DNA of 32,406 nucleotides from contig CAYXGE010000012.1 of assembly GCA_964464435.1 (NCBI GenBank), positions 1 through 32,406 of the forward strand, in the 5' to 3' direction. Within the stretch, counting starts at the first letter, position 1. Each line of letters starts with the position of its first letter. Both the position numbers and the translations under genes were made by a program. Under the pieces are notes generated by a model. That model ran no database searches. It had not been told where the DNA came from and saw nothing but the letters and a program-made list of their open reading frames with translations. Shown here piece after piece: positions 23,812 to 31,201 of the stretch. This DNA is from CAYXGE01 sp964464435 (GTDB lineage Bacteria; Pseudomonadota; Gammaproteobacteria; Burkholderiales; Methylophilaceae).

Positions 23812-26166
23812 CTACTGTCGTAATACTGCATTAAATTTTGATTCTACCACGGCTAATAGTTTTGCCATGATTTCATCTGATTCATTATCAGTCAAAGTCT
23901 TTTGAGTATCTTGCATAACTACAAGAAATGCAAGACTTTTTTTGTTTTCACCAAGATTTTTTCCACGATATACGTCAAATAAAGCGACTTCTTTTAACAT
24001 CGGCATTTGTGTTGCTAACATGGCATCAATAATTTTTTGTACAGCAACTTGTTCATCAACCACAATCGCTAAATCACGTCTTACAGCAGGATGTTTAGGA
24101 ACCACTTCAAAACTTGGCACTTTTACTGTTGACAAAGCCATCGCATCCAATTCAAACATGATGACTCCTTTGGCTAGGCCATATTGCTGTTGGAATTTTG
24201 GATGTAACTTACCGAGCCATCCAATGACCTTGCCTGCTAAAGTTACTTGGGCTGATTGACCTGGGTGTAAAGCAGGATGTGTTGCCACTTGGTAACATGC
24301 CTGTCCTTGTGTTAAAGCATCGATATCGGCTTTAACATCGAAGAAATCAACATCTCTTGCAGTTTCTGCCCACTGCTCAGGCTTGATACTGCCATAGGCA
24401 ATACCTGATAGCTTGGTAATTTCTGCATAAGCATTAGCTGATTTTGCGTAACTATTGCCAACTTCAAATAAGCGAACGCGCTCTTGTTTACGATTTAAAT
24501 TGTAATTAAGTGCTTCTAGAAGCCCACCCCATAAGCTTGAACGCATAACGCTCATATTGCTAGCTATTGGGTTTTTTAAATGCAATGGATTTGCATTTCC
24601 ATGCAAGTCTCGATCCCAAGCTTCATCAATAAAACTATAGGTCACCACTTCTTGATAGCTGTTAGCCACCAATACTTCACGCAGCCATTGACGACTTAAC
24701 TCACCTTCTTTGGCAGGCAACATACTGAGCATGGCTTCTGGTTTGATAGAAGGAATATGGTCGTAGCCATGCAAACGTGCCACTTCTTCAATTAAATCTT
24801 CTTCAATATTAATATCAAATCGGTAGCTAGGTGCCAACACTTCAAAACCATCATCTTGTTCTGTTAAGTTAAAACCTAGTTGTTTAAATAATTGCGCTAC
24901 TTTGCTTTTTTCAACATCAAAACCAAGTACAGAGCGCATTCTAGACATGCGCATAACAACCTTTTTGCGCTGAGGCAACTGACCAACTACTTCAGTGATT
25001 GGCGCAACTTGACCGCCACAGATTTCAATAATCAGTGCTGTTGCACGTTCAAGCGCATGTTTTGTATTGCCAAAGTCTACGCCGCGTTCAAAGCGGTAAG
25101 AAGAATCAGTTGATAGCCCTAAACGACGTGCTTTTCCTGCAATGGTATCTGGCGTAAAAAAGGCACTTTCTAAAAACACATTTGTGCTTGTTTCAGATAC
25201 TGCTGTGCTTGCACCCCCCATGACTCCTGCTAGTGCAATCGCACCATTATCATCGGCAATCACTAACATATCCGCATCAAGTTTAACTGTTTGCTCATTA
25301 AGCAATTGCAGTGACTCTTGTGCTTTTGCAAAACGTACTTGAATACTGCCATTCAGTTTATCCGCATCAAAAGCATGAAGCGGCTGACCATGCTCTAACA
25401 ACACATAATTGGTCACATCCACTATCGCGCTAATGCTTCTAATTCCACTACGCTCTAATCTGCGCACCATCCACGTTGGTGTTTTAGCTTGTGCATTAAC
25501 GCCAGTGATATAACGCCCTGCATAGTAAGGACAAGCCTCAGGAGCAGACACCGTAATAGTTTTAGTAAGCGCTTGTTGAACTGCAACTGCTTTTGTTTCT
25601 GATAAACAAAGTGAAGCGCCAGTAATCGCTGAAACTTCGCGAGCAATACCAATTAAACTCAAACAATCACTACGATTAGGGGTGAGTTTAATAATAAACT
25701 GCTTATCATTGAGGTCTAGAAATTGACGAATATCTTGGCCGATTGGCGCATCATCAGGCAATTCAAGCAACCCTGTAGCTTCAGCTGCCAAGCCCAACTC
25801 TTTTGATGAACACATCATGCCAAAAGACTCTACTCCACGCACTTTGGCTTGTTTAATACTAATACCAGGCAGTTCTGCACCCACTAAAGCGCAAGGCGCA
25901 ATCAAGCCTGCGCGAGCATTACTAGCGCCACACACAATTTGAAGTGGTTCAGCCAAGCCAACATCTACCTTACAAACCTGCAAACGGTCTGCATCTGGAT
26001 GTTTTTCAGCACTTAGAATTTTTGCCACCACCACTTTAGAAAATGCGACGGTGACATCGCTCATTTCCTCAACCTCAAGTCCAGACATGGTCAATGCGTG
26101 GCTCAGCGCCTCGCTATTCATGCTAGGGTTGACGTATTGGCGTAACCAATTTTCAGAAAATTGCAT
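23812..26166 (-). CDS. pheT: Phenylalanine--tRNA ligase beta subunit
   Basis: Beta subunit of the heterotetrameric PheRS, carrying tRNA binding and editing. The 784 residues fit the bacterial type. Domains in order: an N-terminal EMAP/tRBD fold at about 40-150 (KHPDADRLQVCKVDVG), a B3/B4 editing domain (VTNYVLLEHGQPLHAFDADK), a B5 domain (near PSYRFDINIEEDLIEEVARL), a catalytic-like domain and a C-terminal ferredoxin-fold anticodon-binding domain (PKHPAVRRDLAIVVDE). It starts 6 bp after the pheS stop, so the two are coupled. Confidence 0.97.
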   Translation of the reverse strand: MQFSENWLRQYVNPSMNSEALSHALTMSGLEVEEMSDVTVAFSKVVVAKILSAEKHPDADRLQVCKVDVGLAEPLQIVCGASNARAGLIAPCALVGAELPGISIKQAKVRGVESFGMMCSSKELGLAAEATGLLELPDDAPIGQDIRQFLDLNDKQFIIKLTPNRSDCLSLIGIAREVSAITGASLCLSETKAVAVQQALTKTITVSAPEACPYYAGRYITGVNAQAKTPTWMVRRLERSGIRSISAIVDVTNYVLLEHGQPLHAFDADKLNGSIQVRFAKAQESLQLLNEQTVKLDADMLVIADDNGAIALAGVMGGASTAVSETSTNVFLESAFFTPDTIAGKARRLGLSTDSSYRFERGVDFGNTKHALERATALIIEICGGQVAPITEVVGQLPQRKKVVMRMSRMRSVLGFDVEKSKVAQLFKQLGFNLTEQDDGFEVLAPSYRFDINIEEDLIEEVARLHGYDHIPSIKPEAMLSMLPAKEGELSRQWLREVLVANSYQEVVTYSFIDEAWDRDLHGNANPLHLKNPIASNMSVMRSSLWGGLLEALNYNLNRKQERVRLFEVGNSYAKSANAYAEITKLSGIAYGSIKPEQWAETARDVDFFDVKADIDALTQGQACYQVATHPALHPGQSAQVTLAGKVIGWLGKLHPKFQQQYGLAKGVIMFELDAMALSTVKVPSFEVVPKHPAVRRDLAIVVDEQVAVQKIIDAMLATQMPMLKEVALFDVYRGKNLGENKKSLAFLVVMQDTQKTLTDNESDEIMAKLLAVVESKFNAVLRQ

Positions 26167-26172
26167 TCTCGA

Positions 26173-27171
26173 TTAACCAAACTGCTTTAAAAAGCGCAAA
26201 TCGTTTTCAAAAAATAACCTTAGATCGTTTACGCCGTAACGTAACATAGCAAGGCGTTCTACACCTAAACCAAAGGCAAAACCACGATACTTTTCACTGT
26301 CGATTCCGACGTGGCGAAAGACTTCAGGGTGTACCATGCCGCAACCACCAATTTCTAACCAGCCACCATTCCAACTCATATCCATTTCAGCTGAGGGCTC
26401 AGTAAACGGAAAAAATGAAGGTCTAAAACGCACTTCAAGGTCATCCCGCTCAAAAAAGCACTGTAGAAAATTTTCTACCACACCTTTAAGGTTGGCAAAG
26501 CTGATGTTTTCATCTACCCACAAGCCTTCAACTTGGTGAAACATGGGCGAATGCGTGGCATCAGAATCAACGCGATACACTCTGCCAGGGGCAATAATCT
26601 TTAGTGGAGGGCCACTTTTATCTTTCATGGCAGCTTGCATATAATGCACTTGTACAGGCGATGTATGGGTACGCAACACGTGTTGTTCGTCCACATAAAA
26701 AGTATCATGCATGGCTCGTGCAGGGTGATTATCAGGGATATTGAGTGCTGTAAAGTTATAAAAATCTGACTCTATCTCAGGCCCTTCAGCTACTTCAAAA
26801 CCTATTGAATGAAACAATGCTTCTATTCTCTGTAGGGTGAGTGTGACTGGATGCAAGCCACCGCGTCCAAGAGCTCTTGCAGGCAATGTCACATCAATTG
26901 ACTCACTAGCCAATTGCTTAGCTTGCTCAGCATTTTGCAAAGCTTCGCGTGCATTTTTAAGGGCTTCTTCAACCGCCTGTTTAACCACGTTAATGGCAGC
27001 ACCGGCTTGAGGGCGTTCTTCAGCAGAAAGTTTGCCAAGGCTTTTTAAGGCATCGGTTAATACCCCAGTTTTACCCAAATAACGCGCTTTAGCTTGCTCC
27101 AAATCATTCATATTGGTGCAAGCATCAAAGGCTTGTTTAGCTTCTGGGATTAAATATTCTAAATTTTGCAT
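26173..27171 (-). CDS. pheS: Phenylalanine--tRNA ligase alpha subunit
   Basis: Catalytic subunit of PheRS. I use the ATG at 27171, giving 332 residues starting MQNLEYLIPEAKQAF, close to other bacterial PheS. The open frame extends to 27234, but that extra part lies inside and just after a terminator hairpin. An N-terminal coiled-coil arm is followed by the class II core: GRGGLHPVTLTLQRIEALFH, motif 2 with DATHSPMFHQVEGLWVD, and motif 3 GFAFGLGVERLAMLRYGVND. Expression may depend on read-through of the hairpin at 27217-27241, which separates it from rplT. Confidence 0.97.
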   Translation of the reverse strand: MQNLEYLIPEAKQAFDACTNMNDLEQAKARYLGKTGVLTDALKSLGKLSAEERPQAGAAINVVKQAVEEALKNAREALQNAEQAKQLASESIDVTLPARALGRGGLHPVTLTLQRIEALFHSIGFEVAEGPEIESDFYNFTALNIPDNHPARAMHDTFYVDEQHVLRTHTSPVQVHYMQAAMKDKSGPPLKIIAPGRVYRVDSDATHSPMFHQVEGLWVDENISFANLKGVVENFLQCFFERDDLEVRFRPSFFPFTEPSAEMDMSWNGGWLEIGGCGMVHPEVFRHVGIDSEKYRGFAFGLGVERLAMLRYGVNDLRLFFENDLRFLKQFG

Positions 27172-27216
27172 GGTTTCTTTTGCATGCCATTTATAGCATG
27201 GCTTAAAAGTTTTATT

Positions 27217-27241
27217 AAAAAAAAGGAGGCGCATGGCCTCC
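27217..27241 (-). terminator. Terminator or attenuator between rplT and pheS
   Basis: On the minus strand GGAGGC, 5-nt loop CATGC, GCCTCC, then eight T. It begins 18 bp after the rplT stop and ends 45 bp before the pheS start. In E. coli a comparable terminator after the pheM leader peptide attenuates pheST. Here I find no Phe-rich leader ORF before the hairpin, so it may be a simple partial terminator. Confidence 0.8.
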
Positions 27242-27259
27242 CCTTTTTAGCAATGCATA

Positions 27260-27619
27260 TTAGGCAGCAAGGGCTGCTTTAGCCATATCTGCAAATTTTG
27301 CAAATGCTGCTTTATCAAACACTGCAAGATCAGCCAACACTTTGCGATCCACTTCAATTGCGGCTTTCTTTAAACCGTTCATAAAGCGGCTGTATGTTAA
27401 GCCACATTCTCTTGAACCTGCGTTAATACGTGCAATCCATAAGCTACGGAATTGACGTTTTTTCTGACGACGGTCACGATATGCATATTGACCAGCCTTC
27501 ATTACCGCTTCTTTAGCTACGCGATAGACGTTTTTACGACGACCACGGTAACCTTTAGCAGCGTTTAATACTTTTTTATGACGTGCACGAGCGATGACAC
27601 CACGTTTTACTCTAGGCAT
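27260..27619 (-). CDS. rplT: 50S ribosomal protein L20
   Basis: 119-residue ribosomal protein bL20, needed early in 50S assembly. The N-terminus PRVKRGVIARARHKKVLNAA and the strongly basic helix with KGYRGRRKNVYRVAKEAV are canonical. The globular part includes RSLWIARINAGSRECGLTYS. It starts 12 bp after rpmI with AGGAG upstream. In E. coli L20 represses translation of rpmI-rplT through an mRNA fold; I could not recognise an equivalent structure here by eye. Confidence 0.98.
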   Translation of the reverse strand: MPRVKRGVIARARHKKVLNAAKGYRGRRKNVYRVAKEAVMKAGQYAYRDRRQKKRQFRSLWIARINAGSRECGLTYSRFMNGLKKAAIEVDRKVLADLAVFDKAAFAKFADMAKAALAA

Positions 27620-27631
27620 TTTCTTCTCCTA

Positions 27632-27829
27632 TTATTGTGTTGGCATCATAGCGCGGACGCGCTTGACATCGGTTGCAGAAATAATTGCTGTACCACGCAA
27701 TTTACGTTTTTGCTTAGTCGTCTTTTTAGTTAGGATATGACGTAAGTGAGAGTGTGTACGTTTCACTTTACCGTTTCCTAAGAACTTAAAGCGCTTTTTA
27801 GCGCCGCTCTTGGTCTTCATTTTTGGCAT
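27632..27829 (-). CDS. rpmI: 50S ribosomal protein L35
   Basis: 65-residue bL35 starting MPKMKTKSGAKKRFKFLGNG, the family hallmark. The ATG at 27829 has AAGGAG 7 bp upstream; an open extension to 27850 would include the ribosome binding site itself and is rejected. It is highly basic throughout (HLRHILTKKTTKQKRKLRG). It belongs to the infC-rpmI-rplT ribosomal group. Confidence 0.97.
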   Translation of the reverse strand: MPKMKTKSGAKKRFKFLGNGKVKRTHSHLRHILTKKTTKQKRKLRGTAIISATDVKRVRAMMPTQ

Positions 27830-27909
27830 TTTATTCTCCTTAAGGGACAATTAAAATGAACAATCGGGCATGCCTTTTAAGCCACGTTGTTCAAGCTACA
27901 TCATCAAAA

Positions 27910-28437
27910 TTATTTTGATGATTTCTTTTGTGGAGCAAGCACCATTACCATTTGCCTGCCTTCCATTTTGGGGAACTGCTCTACAACCGCATATTCAGCC
28001 AAATCAGCCTCTACACGTTTAAGCAATTCCAAACCAAACTCTTGGTGAGTAATTTCACGACCACGGAATCTCAACGTGATCTTGGCTTTATCACCTTCTT
28101 GCAAAAAGCGAATCAAATTACGCAATTTGACGTTATAGTCGCCATCATCAGTGCCTGGACGGAATTTAATTTCTTTAACTTGCACCTGTTTTTGCTTAAG
28201 CTTTTGCTCGTGCTGGCGTTTACTTTCGGCATATTTAAATTTGCCATAGTCCATTAGCCTGCATACAGGCGGCACAGCTTGTGGTGCAATTTCAACTAAA
28301 TCAATGTCAGCTTCTTCAGCTTTGGCAAACGCCTCGCTTAAACTAACAATCCCAAGAGGTTCACCCTCTATACCCACCAAACGAACCTGAGGCGCAGTAA
28401 TATCGCCATTAATTCGCGTTTCTTTGTCTTGTGCTAT
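27910..28437 (-). CDS. infC: Translation initiation factor IF-3 with ATA start codon
   Basis: IF3 binds the 30S subunit and proofreads start-codon choice. The conserved N-terminus reads IAQDKETRINGDITAPQVRL and continues VGIEGEPLGIV. An in-frame TAG (28447-28449) is separated from it only by GAG CTT GCA, so no ATG, GTG or TTG is available until residue 20. AGGAG (28444-28448) lies 6 bp before the ATA at 28437. I therefore place the start at ATA, giving 175 residues, normal for IF3. E. coli infC starts with ATT, and IF3 represses its own rare-codon start; the same autoregulation is inferred here. The C-terminal domain (VQVKEIKFRPGTDDGDYNVK) is intact. It follows thrS by 43 bp. Confidence 0.95.
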   Translation of the reverse strand: MAQDKETRINGDITAPQVRLVGIEGEPLGIVSLSEAFAKAEEADIDLVEIAPQAVPPVCRLMDYGKFKYAESKRQHEQKLKQKQVQVKEIKFRPGTDDGDYNVKLRNLIRFLQEGDKAKITLRFRGREITHQEFGLELLKRVEADLAEYAVVEQFPKMEGRQMVMVLAPQKKSSK

Positions 28438-28480
28438 TGCAAGCTCCTATCTATAAAAAAATAAAAAACCGTGATACCCA

Positions 28481-30388
28481 TTAAGCTTTTGCTTGGATTT
28501 CTGCCTGAATGTGCTCAATAAACGCCTGCACTGGCATTGAACCCAAGTCCTCGCCTTTTCTGGTACGCACGGCTATACAACCCGCTTGCATTTCTTTATC
28601 CCCTACTACTAACAAGTAAGGCAACTTCTGCAAGCTATGTTCGCGTATTTTATACGTAATCTTCTCATTTCTCAAGTCAAATTCGCATCGAATGCCATTT
28701 TTCTTTAAAGTTTCAACTACTTGACCAACATACTCAGCTTGACCTTCAGAAATATTGAGCACCATCGCTTGTACAGGCGCTAACCAAGTGGGCATTGCAC
28801 CTGCGTAATGCTCAATTAAAATACCTAAGAAACGTTCCATGGAACCAACAATGGCGCGGTGCAACATCACAGGGCGTTTACGGCTATTATCCTCAGCCAC
28901 ATACTCTGCCCCAAGACGCTCAGGCAGATTAGAGTCAAGTTGAATGGTGCCACATTGCCACATACGGCCTAAAGAGTCTTTAAGCGTAAATTCAATTTTA
29001 GGCCCATAGAATGCGCCCTCACCCGGCTGATATTCAAATGTTAATTGATTTCGATTAAGTGCATTTGCAAGCGCGGTTTCTGCTCTATCCCAATCTTCAT
29101 CCGTACCAATACGCTTTTCAGGACGGGTTGAAAGTTTCACAATGACGTCTTTAAAGCCAAAATCACCATACACTTTGTAGAGCATTTGAATGAAGTCGGC
29201 CACCTCTGACTCCACTTGCGATTCCGTACAAAAAATATGCGCATCATCTTGGGTAAAGCCACGCACGCGCATTAAGCCATGCAATGAACCTGAAGGTTCA
29301 TTGCGGTGACATGAGCCAAACTCTGCAAGGCGTAGCGGCAAATCACGGTAACTATGTAAGCCGCTATTAAATATTTGAATATGACCTGGGCAATTCATCG
29401 GCTTCACAGCGTAATCACGATTTTCAGACTTAGTGACAAACATATTGTCACGGTAGTTTTGCCAGTGTCCTGATTTTTCCCAAAGGGTTTTATCCATGAC
29501 TGTTGGCGTGCGCACCTCTTGGTAGCCATAGGTACGGAACATGTGACGCATATATTGCTCTACTTCTTGCCAAATGCTCCAGCCACGTGGATGCCAAAAC
29601 ACCATACCAGGCGCTTCATCTTGCATATGAAAAAAGTCGAGTTGCTTGCCAAGTTTACGATGGTCACGTTTTTCAGCTTCTTCAAGCATAAACAAGTAAG
29701 CATCTAAATCTTCTTTGTTACGCCAAGCCGTGCCATACACGCGTTGCAACATTTCATTATTGCTATCGCCGCGCCAATAAGCACCCGCCACTTTCATTAA
29801 CTTAAAGGCTTTAAGTTTGCCAGTAGATGGCACGTGAGGGCCACGACACAAATCAGTAAACTCACCCTCTGAATACAATGAAACATCTTCACCTGCAGGG
29901 ATTGAGCCAATAATTTCTGCTTTATAGTCTTCACCTATGGATTTAAAGTAAGCCACTGCTTCATCACGTGGCAACACTTTACGTACGACTTGCTCGTCTT
30001 TTTTAGCTAATTCCGCCATTTTTTTCTCAATGGCGGTTAAATCTTCAGGTGTAAATGCGCGTTTGTATGAAAAGTCGTAATAAAAGCCATTTTCAATCAC
30101 AGGGCCAATGGTCACCTGCGCATCAGGAAATAAGCTTTTAACTGCATATGCAAGCAAGTGCGCAGTGGAATGGCGAATAATTTCCAAGCCATCAGCGTCT
30201 TTATCTGTAATGATAGCTAAGTTGGCATCATTTGAAATTGTAAAAGAAGTATCCACCAATTTGCCATCGACTTTACCAGCCAATGCTGCACGTGCCAAAC
30301 CCGCACCAATATCGGCCGCGACTTCGGCCACGGTGACTGGTCCAAAAAATTTACGTTCTGATCCATCAGGTAAGCGTATGGATGGCAT
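28481..30388 (-). CDS. thrS: Threonine--tRNA ligase
   Basis: Class II synthetase for tRNA-Thr. The 635 residues are close to E. coli ThrS (642). Domains: an N-terminal TGS domain (MPSIRLPDGSERKFFGPVTV), an editing domain with HSTAHLLAYAVK and the later Cys/His site near FTDLCRGPHVPSTG, a catalytic core with the zinc ligand Cys in KPMNCPGHIQIF and motif 2 LAEFGSCHRNEPSGSLHG, and motif 3 HRAIVGSMERFLGILIEHY. A C-terminal anticodon-binding domain finishes it. It is the first gene of the thrS-infC-rpmI-rplT-pheST-ihfA cluster. The leader after the terminator at 30418-30446 is only about 30 nt, too short for an E. coli-like multi-domain thrS operator. Confidence 0.97.
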   Translation of the reverse strand: MPSIRLPDGSERKFFGPVTVAEVAADIGAGLARAALAGKVDGKLVDTSFTISNDANLAIITDKDADGLEIIRHSTAHLLAYAVKSLFPDAQVTIGPVIENGFYYDFSYKRAFTPEDLTAIEKKMAELAKKDEQVVRKVLPRDEAVAYFKSIGEDYKAEIIGSIPAGEDVSLYSEGEFTDLCRGPHVPSTGKLKAFKLMKVAGAYWRGDSNNEMLQRVYGTAWRNKEDLDAYLFMLEEAEKRDHRKLGKQLDFFHMQDEAPGMVFWHPRGWSIWQEVEQYMRHMFRTYGYQEVRTPTVMDKTLWEKSGHWQNYRDNMFVTKSENRDYAVKPMNCPGHIQIFNSGLHSYRDLPLRLAEFGSCHRNEPSGSLHGLMRVRGFTQDDAHIFCTESQVESEVADFIQMLYKVYGDFGFKDVIVKLSTRPEKRIGTDEDWDRAETALANALNRNQLTFEYQPGEGAFYGPKIEFTLKDSLGRMWQCGTIQLDSNLPERLGAEYVAEDNSRKRPVMLHRAIVGSMERFLGILIEHYAGAMPTWLAPVQAMVLNISEGQAEYVGQVVETLKKNGIRCEFDLRNEKITYKIREHSLQKLPYLLVVGDKEMQAGCIAVRTRKGEDLGSMPVQAFIEHIQAEIQAKA

Positions 30389-30417
30389 AGGTTTCCACTT
30401 CTCAAAATAAAAATAAT

Positions 30418-30446
30418 AAAAGCCGCTGAATTATAACGGCTTTTTT
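30418..30446 (-). terminator. Terminator after tRNA-Val, with a TATAAT in its loop
   Basis: AAAAGCCG and CGGCTTTT flank an 11-nt loop, with T-rich sequence on both sides, so it can act in either direction. On the minus strand it separates tRNA-Val from thrS. The minus-strand loop contains TATAAT (30430-30435 region), so the same segment may supply a -10 for thrS. Confidence 0.78.
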
Positions 30447-30471
30447 GTATTTACTGATACTACTGTATATT

Positions 30472-30548
30472 TGGTAGGCAGTAGCAGATTCGAACTGCTG
30501 ACCCCTTGGATGTCGACCAAGTGCTCTAACCAACTGAGCTAACCGCCT
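30472..30548 (-). tRNA. tRNA-Val (anticodon GAC) with C33
   Basis: A 77-nt tRNA with encoded CCA. The acceptor AGGCGGT pairs with ACTGCCT, the D stem is GCTC/GAGC, and the anticodon stem CTTGG/CCAAG encloses loop TCGACAT. The T stem is AGCAG/CTGCT with loop TTCGAAT. Positions 34-36 read GAC, and A35, C36 and A73 fit valine identity. Position 33 is C instead of the nearly universal T. It has a strong promoter upstream. Confidence 0.93.
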
Positions 30549-30560
30549 GTAAAGGGTCGC

Positions 30561-30590
30561 ATTATAGACTAGCGCATGGCATGCAGACAA
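30561..30590 (-). promoter_or_regulatory. Sigma-70 promoter of tRNA-Val
   Basis: On the minus strand TTGTCT, 18-bp spacer, TATAAT, followed by the G/C discriminator GCGACCC. The -10 ends 12 bp before the mature tRNA 5' end, giving a very short 5' leader. A GC-rich discriminator is typical of stringently controlled stable-RNA promoters. Confidence 0.8.
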
Positions 30591-30633
30591 GCGCTGTTGG
30601 CAAATAGCTTATTAATAAAAGTTAACACTAAGT

Positions 30634-31188
30634 TTACCAACCTGCCTGTAAATGCTTATCTAGCCAAAATAAAGCGAGCATGGTTTTACCGTCTAAAATT
30701 TCGCCATTGCGCATGGCATCAAGCATCTCATGCACTGTCATGGTAAACACTTGCACTTGCTCATCTACATCAAGTTGCGCCTTACCCGAAGTCAAACCTG
30801 TGGCTAGGTAAATATGTATCACCTCATTTGAGTAGCCAATACAGGGGTGGATAGCCGTGAGATATTGCCAATGTTGCGCGGTGTAGCCAGTTTCTTCATA
30901 CAACTCACGCTTACCAGTCACTAAGGGGTCTTCACCTGCATCAATTTTACCCGCAGGAAACTCTATGTAAGCGCGACGCATGGGGTAGCGAAATTGGCGC
31001 TCTAATACTAACTCACCGTTTTCTAGCATGGGCACAATGAGCACAGCACCAGGATGCACCACATACTCACGTTGCGCTATATGCCCATTGGTGAGTTGCA
31101 CTTTATCGTGCCTAACTTCAATAAAATCGCTTTTGGCTAATAGGCTACTAGAAATACAGGTTTCGGTTAAGGCATCCTCGTCACGCAT
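30634..31188 (-). CDS. Nudix hydrolase, ADP-ribose pyrophosphatase-like
   Basis: Nudix-box enzyme that probably hydrolyses ADP-ribose or a related nucleoside diphosphate sugar. The Nudix signature is complete: G, five residues, E, seven residues, RELYEETG within AGKIDAGEDPLVTGKRELYE and the residues after it. The upstream region EYVVHPGAVLIVPMLENGEL and VLERQFRYPMRRAYIEFPAG is the typical ADPRase/NudF N-terminal domain and substrate platform. I prefer the ATG at 31188 (184 residues, MRDEDALTE); a TTG at 31215 would overlap the upstream stop by 14 bp. Neither has a clear Shine-Dalgarno. It follows the lipoprotein gene by 13 bp and is probably co-transcribed. The true substrate is uncertain. 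Confidence 0.9.
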   Translation of the reverse strand: MRDEDALTETCISSSLLAKSDFIEVRHDKVQLTNGHIAQREYVVHPGAVLIVPMLENGELVLERQFRYPMRRAYIEFPAGKIDAGEDPLVTGKRELYEETGYTAQHWQYLTAIHPCIGYSNEVIHIYLATGLTSGKAQLDVDEQVQVFTMTVHEMLDAMRNGEILDGKTMLALFWLDKHLQAGW

Positions 31189-31201
31189 CAACAAAACTTT
31201 A

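Noticed and set aside
27172..27234. Phe-containing extension of PheS, tempting as a leader peptide
   Set aside because: Its ATG lies inside the terminator hairpin and it is in frame with pheS with no stop, so it cannot work as an upstream attenuator leader.
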